Below are positions 31,505-34,845 of a DNA stretch of 34,845 nucleotides, one piece after another (position 1 is the first letter of the stretch; each line of letters opens with the position of its first letter). The DNA lies in assembly GCA_045634445.1 (NCBI GenBank), contig JAZRAG010000005.1, forward strand, positions 1 through 34,845. The letters are read 5' to 3'. Made by a program: the position numbers and the translations under genes. The stretch comes from Spyradenecus sp045634445 (GTDB lineage: Bacteria; Verrucomicrobiota; Kiritimatiellia; RFP12; DVOR01). A model generated the notes under the pieces. The model was given only the letters and a program-made list of their open reading frames with translations. It was not told where the DNA came from and ran no database searches.

Positions 31505-33580
31505 ATGGAATCCTCCCCTATGGATATTGCTTACGGCGAAGACGTCTTCAATGAAAAGGCAATGCGCGAGTATCTTGCAAAGGATACCGTTGAGGCATTG
31601 TTGCACACAATGAATGACCGTGCGCCCTTGGATCCCTCAATCGCAAATGAAGTGGCTCACGCGCTCAAGCAATGGGCAATGGCTCATGGCGCCACCCACT
31701 TTACCCATTGGTTCCAACCCCTCACGGGTACGACTGCTGAAAAGCATGACGCCTTCTTTGAACCCGTTGGCACAGCAGAAACGATTGCTCGCTTCTCTGG
31801 CAAGAACTTGATTATGGGCGAGCCTGACGCCTCAAGTTTCCCTTCTGGCGGTTTGCGTTGCACCTTTGAAGCCCGTGGCTACACTGCGTGGGATGTGACC
31901 TCTCCTGCCTTTGTAAAGCGTCATCCGAATGGTGCTACGCTCTGCATTCCTACGGTTTTCTGTTCTTACACAGGCGAAGTGCTTGATAAGAAGACGCCGC
32001 TTTTGCGCTCAATGCAGGCAATTGATAAGGCTGTCCGCAAGTTGATGGCTTGCTTTGGTGAGCCTGACGGTCACGCTGTGATTACCCTCGGTGCAGAACA
32101 AGAGTATTTCTTGGTTGACAAAGCACTCTATCTCAAGCGCCCTGACTTAATGCAGTGCGGCCGCACGCTTTTTGGCGCACCGCCGGCTCGCAATCAGCAG
32201 TTGGAAGATCACTACTTTGGTTCTATCAAGCCGCGCGTGCTCTCCTTTATGGAAGAAGTTGAACGCGAACTTTGGCGCCTCGGCATCCCTGCAAAGACGC
32301 GCCACAACGAAGCTGCACCTGCACAGTTTGAGCTTGCACCGATGTTTGAAGAGCTCAATCTCGCGGTAGACCACAATATGTTGGTTATGGAAACCTTGCG
32401 TAATGTCGCAGATCGCCACGGTTTGGTTTGCCTCCTTCACGAAAAGCCCTTCGCAGGCGTTAATGGTTCTGGCAAACACAATAACTGGTCTGTCGCTTAC
32501 AATGGCAAGAACCTCTTGGATCCTGGCAAAAATCCTCAGGACAATGCCATCTTCCTCTCGGTGCTCGCCTCCGTGATCCGCGCAATTGACCTCCATGCAG
32601 ACATGTTGCGTGCCTCTACTGCACACTTTGGCAATGACCATCGTTTGGGCGCGTTGGAAGCTCCGCCTGCAATCATTTCCATCTTCCTCGGCGATGAACT
32701 CACTGAAGTTATCAATCGCATTGAACAAGGTGAAAGCGCAACAAGCGCAAATGGTAAAGGTGGTAAGCTCCGCGTAGGCGTGGACACACTTCCTCCTATC
32801 CCGCGTGACACTTCTGATCGTAACCGCACTTCGCCTTTTGCCTTTACTGGTAACAAGTTTGAATTCCGTGCACCGGGTTCTTCGCAGAACTGCTCGGGTG
32901 TCTGCATGGCTCTCAACACCATCGTGTCGGAATCCATTGACTACTTGGCAGACGAAATTGCGAAGTTGCCGAAGGAATCCTTCCACGAAGGTCTTGAAGG
33001 CATTATTCAGCGTATTATCCGCGAACACGGACGTGTCATCTTCAATGGTGATGGCTACTCCATCGCATGGGTCAATGAAGCTAAGGAACGCGGACTTCCT
33101 AACCTCCGTACGGTTCCTGAAGCGCTTGCAGTCCTTCTTGAAGAAAAGAATCTCGACCTCTTCGCAAAACGTGGCGTGCTCTCTCCGACAGAAATGCGTT
33201 CTCGTTATGATGTCTTCTGCGCAGAATACGCACGTAAGGTTCGCTTAGAAGGCAAGGTCGCGCTTGAAACAGCACGTAGCATCATTGAGCCTGCGGTCAT
33301 GGAAGAACTCGGTGACCTCGCACGCATGATTTGTGATGCACAAAAGGCTGGCCTCACCGCTGGTCTCAAGAGTCTTACCGAAAAGGCTAATACTATTGGT
33401 TGTGGCTTAGACGAACTTCATACTGGCTGTGAAGAATTGGAAGCAGCCTTAGATGCTGATGAGCACGCTATCCTCCGTGCGATGACGACGCTCCGCACCA
33501 CGGCAGACGCGCTTGAAACCATTACACGTGATACGGCATGGCCGCTTCCTAAGTATCGAGAACTCCTTCAGATTCACTAA
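31505..33580 (+). CDS. glnN: Glutamine synthetase type III
   Basis: ATP-dependent amidation of glutamate with ammonium. At 691 residues it is the long GSIII form, much larger than GSI (about 450-470). GSIII signatures are present: GAEQEYFLVD (196-205), TRHNEAAPAQFELAP (265-279) and NGSGKHNNWS (320-329); later NRTSPFAFTGNKFEFRAPGS gives the arginine and glutamate active-site residues. The long GSIII-specific C-terminal tail (about 560-691) is intact. GGAG lies 9 bases before the ATG. The gene stands alone with its own promoter and terminator. GSIII is common in Bacteroidetes, Verrucomicrobia relatives and some cyanobacteria, which weakly informs the host. Confidence 0.95.
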   Translation: MESSPMDIAYGEDVFNEKAMREYLAKDTVEALLHTMNDRAPLDPSIANEVAHALKQWAMAHGATHFTHWFQPLTGTTAEKHDAFFEPVGTAETIARFSGKNLIMGEPDASSFPSGGLRCTFEARGYTAWDVTSPAFVKRHPNGATLCIPTVFCSYTGEVLDKKTPLLRSMQAIDKAVRKLMACFGEPDGHAVITLGAEQEYFLVDKALYLKRPDLMQCGRTLFGAPPARNQQLEDHYFGSIKPRVLSFMEEVERELWRLGIPAKTRHNEAAPAQFELAPMFEELNLAVDHNMLVMETLRNVADRHGLVCLLHEKPFAGVNGSGKHNNWSVAYNGKNLLDPGKNPQDNAIFLSVLASVIRAIDLHADMLRASTAHFGNDHRLGALEAPPAIISIFLGDELTEVINRIEQGESATSANGKGGKLRVGVDTLPPIPRDTSDRNRTSPFAFTGNKFEFRAPGSSQNCSGVCMALNTIVSESIDYLADEIAKLPKESFHEGLEGIIQRIIREHGRVIFNGDGYSIAWVNEAKERGLPNLRTVPEALAVLLEEKNLDLFAKRGVLSPTEMRSRYDVFCAEYARKVRLEGKVALETARSIIEPAVMEELGDLARMICDAQKAGLTAGLKSLTEKANTIGCGLDELHTGCEELEAALDADEHAILRAMTTLRTTADALETITRDTAWPLPKYRELLQIH

Positions 33581-33598
33581 TCTGTGGACTTCCTCCTT

Positions 33599-33630
33599 AA
33601 AAAGACGCTCACACGAGCGTCTTTTTACTT
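33599..33630 (+). terminator. Terminator after glnN
   Basis: AAAAAGACGCTC pairs with GAGCGTCTTTTT over 12 bp around an ACAC loop; the 3' arm supplies the T-run. It shares its GC core with the purL terminator. Confidence 0.88.
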
Positions 33631-33724
33631 TTTAGCATCTGCACTTTCATGAGTAAGAAGCTACAAAAACAGGGTGAAATGCAAGACAAATTGCGCAGGC
33701 GGGTGGGGAAAACATTGAAAATTT

Positions 33725-34753
33725 TCATGCGGCTCCTTCTTGTTTGATTTGTGATGAACGTGGGTAATGAGCAAGTTTATACTGGAGAATCGCGATGTCT
33801 TTGGCTATTAGTCGAGAAAAGTCGGTAGTCTTTGGATAGAAGCGACGGATAAGACGATTAGAGTTCTCAACATATCCCTTTTCCCAAGCTGCATATGCAT
33901 GTGTATAAAAGAGCATCGCTCGTGTAATTTTCTCAACCTTCTTGGTGTCCGTGAACTCTGTCCCGTTGTCGGTTAAGATATGGGTAATAGTAATACCTTT
34001 TTCGGTGGTTTCTTTCACAATTGATCGTAAGGCTCGATGCACAGTTTTGCGTCTTAAGTCATTTATTTTTCGTATGAATATGAATTCCTTGTGGCCAGGA
34101 TTTGCTAATACAAGTAAGCCGCCTTTACCCTTAGTGCCAGAAACGACCAAATCCATCTGAAAGTAACCGATAGGCTTTCCTTCGCGAACTTCTTTGGGCA
34201 GGTGTTCAATTGTACGCTCAGGCTTATGGTTTTTAGCGACTTCAATATCTTTTTTCTGCTTTCTATGGTGATATTCTCGATAATACTTAGTGAAGGCCTC
34301 GCTTGAAGCAAGCGTAGTCGTAGCATGGTAATAGATTGTTCTAAGAGAAGGAGTTCGCCCTTTCCATTCGGGGTGTTCATTTAACATCATTTGATATGCT
34401 GCCGGGATGGAACGCCACTCCTCGAGATACTCTTCGAATTGTGTTACGAAATGGTTTGTTATCTTCATGCGCGCCCCCTTATTTGAGGCTAGCAATATCG
34501 TATTCTGCTCTGCGAGATCTGCGCTATAAGGGAAATACTGATAACGATGTTCAAGTGGCAAGTACATGCAGAAAACGCCTTCTGAACATCCATGCTTAAG
34601 TTCATAGCGTAAGGTTGACTCTGGAATAGCCAGCTGTTTTGCGACCTCTCTAACGGAGAGATGTGTTCGACTATCAATCATCTGATTCCATTTTCGTTCA
34701 ATAATTAAACGACTTGCATACACAGTGTGTTTAGATTTGGTATTCTTTTGCAC
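33725..34753 (-). CDS. IS30-family transposase
   Basis: DDE transposase of 342 residues from the chosen start. An N-terminal helix-turn-helix (LSVREVAKQLAIPESTLRYELKHG, split over about 32-55) is followed by a DDE core: first Asp in GYFQMDLVVSG, second Asp in LTDNGTEF, and Glu in AAWEKGYVENSNRLIRRFYPK (split); the E-N-x-N-x-x-I-R-x-x-x-P-K pattern is the IS30 hallmark. I prefer a GTG start at 34753, because AAGGAAGG lies 9 bases upstream; an ATG at 34819 would add 22 residues but has no ribosome-binding site and lies near the terminal repeat. No frameshift is present, so the element may be active. Confidence 0.88.
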   Translation of the reverse strand: MQKNTKSKHTVYASRLIIERKWNQMIDSRTHLSVREVAKQLAIPESTLRYELKHGCSEGVFCMYLPLEHRYQYFPYSADLAEQNTILLASNKGARMKITNHFVTQFEEYLEEWRSIPAAYQMMLNEHPEWKGRTPSLRTIYYHATTTLASSEAFTKYYREYHHRKQKKDIEVAKNHKPERTIEHLPKEVREGKPIGYFQMDLVVSGTKGKGGLLVLANPGHKEFIFIRKINDLRRKTVHRALRSIVKETTEKGITITHILTDNGTEFTDTKKVEKITRAMLFYTHAYAAWEKGYVENSNRLIRRFYPKTTDFSRLIAKDIAILQYKLAHYPRSSQIKQEGAA

Positions 34754-34810
34754 GTCAGTATTCCTTCCTTTGTTATTTTTCGCAACACAAATCATAGCAG
34801 GAATACTGAC
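34754..34810 (-). promoter_or_regulatory. Promoter and RBS-hiding inverted repeat of the IS30 transposase
   Basis: GTCAGTATTCCT and AGGAATACTGAC (34754-34765 and 34799-34810) form a perfect 12-bp inverted repeat with a 33-base loop. On the minus strand the downstream arm overlaps the second half of the AAGGAAGG ribosome-binding site. A TGC-TATGAT extended -10 (34791-34799) lies at the start of the loop, so a transcript from it would lack the upstream arm. Confidence 0.6.
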
Positions 34811-34829
34811 ATTTTTCATTTTTCCGCGC

Positions 34830-34845
34830 CGCCCCCCGGGGGGCG
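34830..34845. repeat. Perfect 16-bp GC palindrome at the window end
   Basis: CGCCCCCC joined to GGGGGGCG, entirely G and C, at the outer edge of the IS30 element. It is cut by the window end and is unlike any other sequence here. It may be the IS target site or the edge of the assembled sequence. Confidence 0.6.

Larger units (their letters stand above)
33701..34832 (-). mobile_element. IS30-family insertion sequence, ends provisional
   Basis: Contains one intact IS30 transposase. Sequence just left of the gene (33707-33727, GGAAAACATTGAAAATTTTCA) resembles the inverted sequence at its right (34825-34807, GGAAAAATGAAAAATGTCA) with a 2-base gap, and both are preceded by GC-rich DNA. These are plausible imperfect terminal inverted repeats but the gap makes the exact ends uncertain, and no target duplication can be confirmed because the window ends at 34845. 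Confidence 0.6.

Overview
The window is about 34.8 kb of dense bacterial chromosome, probably from a Gram-negative obligate anaerobe. Evidence for the cell type is an LpxA lipid A acyltransferase, an LptF/LptG permease and an OmpA-type porin (outer membrane), and a trimeric NAD-linked [FeFe]-hydrogenase with NifU/NifS (fermentative or hydrogen metabolism). A type III glutamine synthetase, a single-chain PurL and an EboE-like protein would fit the PVC (Verrucomicrobia/Kiritimatiellae/Lentisphaerae) or Bacteroidetes side of the tree. That placement is inference and no rRNA is present to settle it.

Layout. 1-4.2 kb: hydC-hydB-hydA operon for an electron-bifurcating-type hydrogenase, closed by a strong terminator. 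4.6-6.6 kb: nifU-nifS for Fe-S cluster assembly. 6.7-9.9 kb: envelope genes (OmpA-like porin, LptF/G permease, lpxA). 10.1-11.2 kb (minus strand): an isolated EboE-like TIM-barrel gene. 11.6-14.9 kb: gpmI, an M24 aminopeptidase and folE. 15.0-22.9 kb (minus strand): a tight six-gene operon encoding a secreted beta-propeller/di-haem cytochrome fusion, a RidA-like protein, an SGNH hydrolase, a Nudix-BirA fusion, a secreted leucine-rich-repeat protein and a U32 peptidase/rRNA hydroxylase. 23.8-27.6 kb: purL. 27.7-30.2 kb: an accessory island with a Sel1-repeat fragment and two membrane-protein genes, bounded by two near-identical 180-bp direct repeats. 30.2-33.6 kb: dinB and glnN. 33.7-34.85 kb: an IS30-family insertion sequence running to the window edge.

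The core genes are ordinary. The noteworthy material lies between genes: (i) a 180-bp direct repeat carrying TAGTAC inverted repeats on both sides of the 2-kb island; (ii) six 23-24-bp tandem repeats running into the dinB start codon, most carrying an extended -10-like motif; (iii) an inverted repeat at the IS30 transposase start that would hide the ribosome-binding site only in read-through transcripts; (iv) a recurring terminator hairpin word (AAGGCTTGTTTT); and (v) a consistent TGn-TATAAT promoter style. All calls are from reading the sequence; no database search was run.
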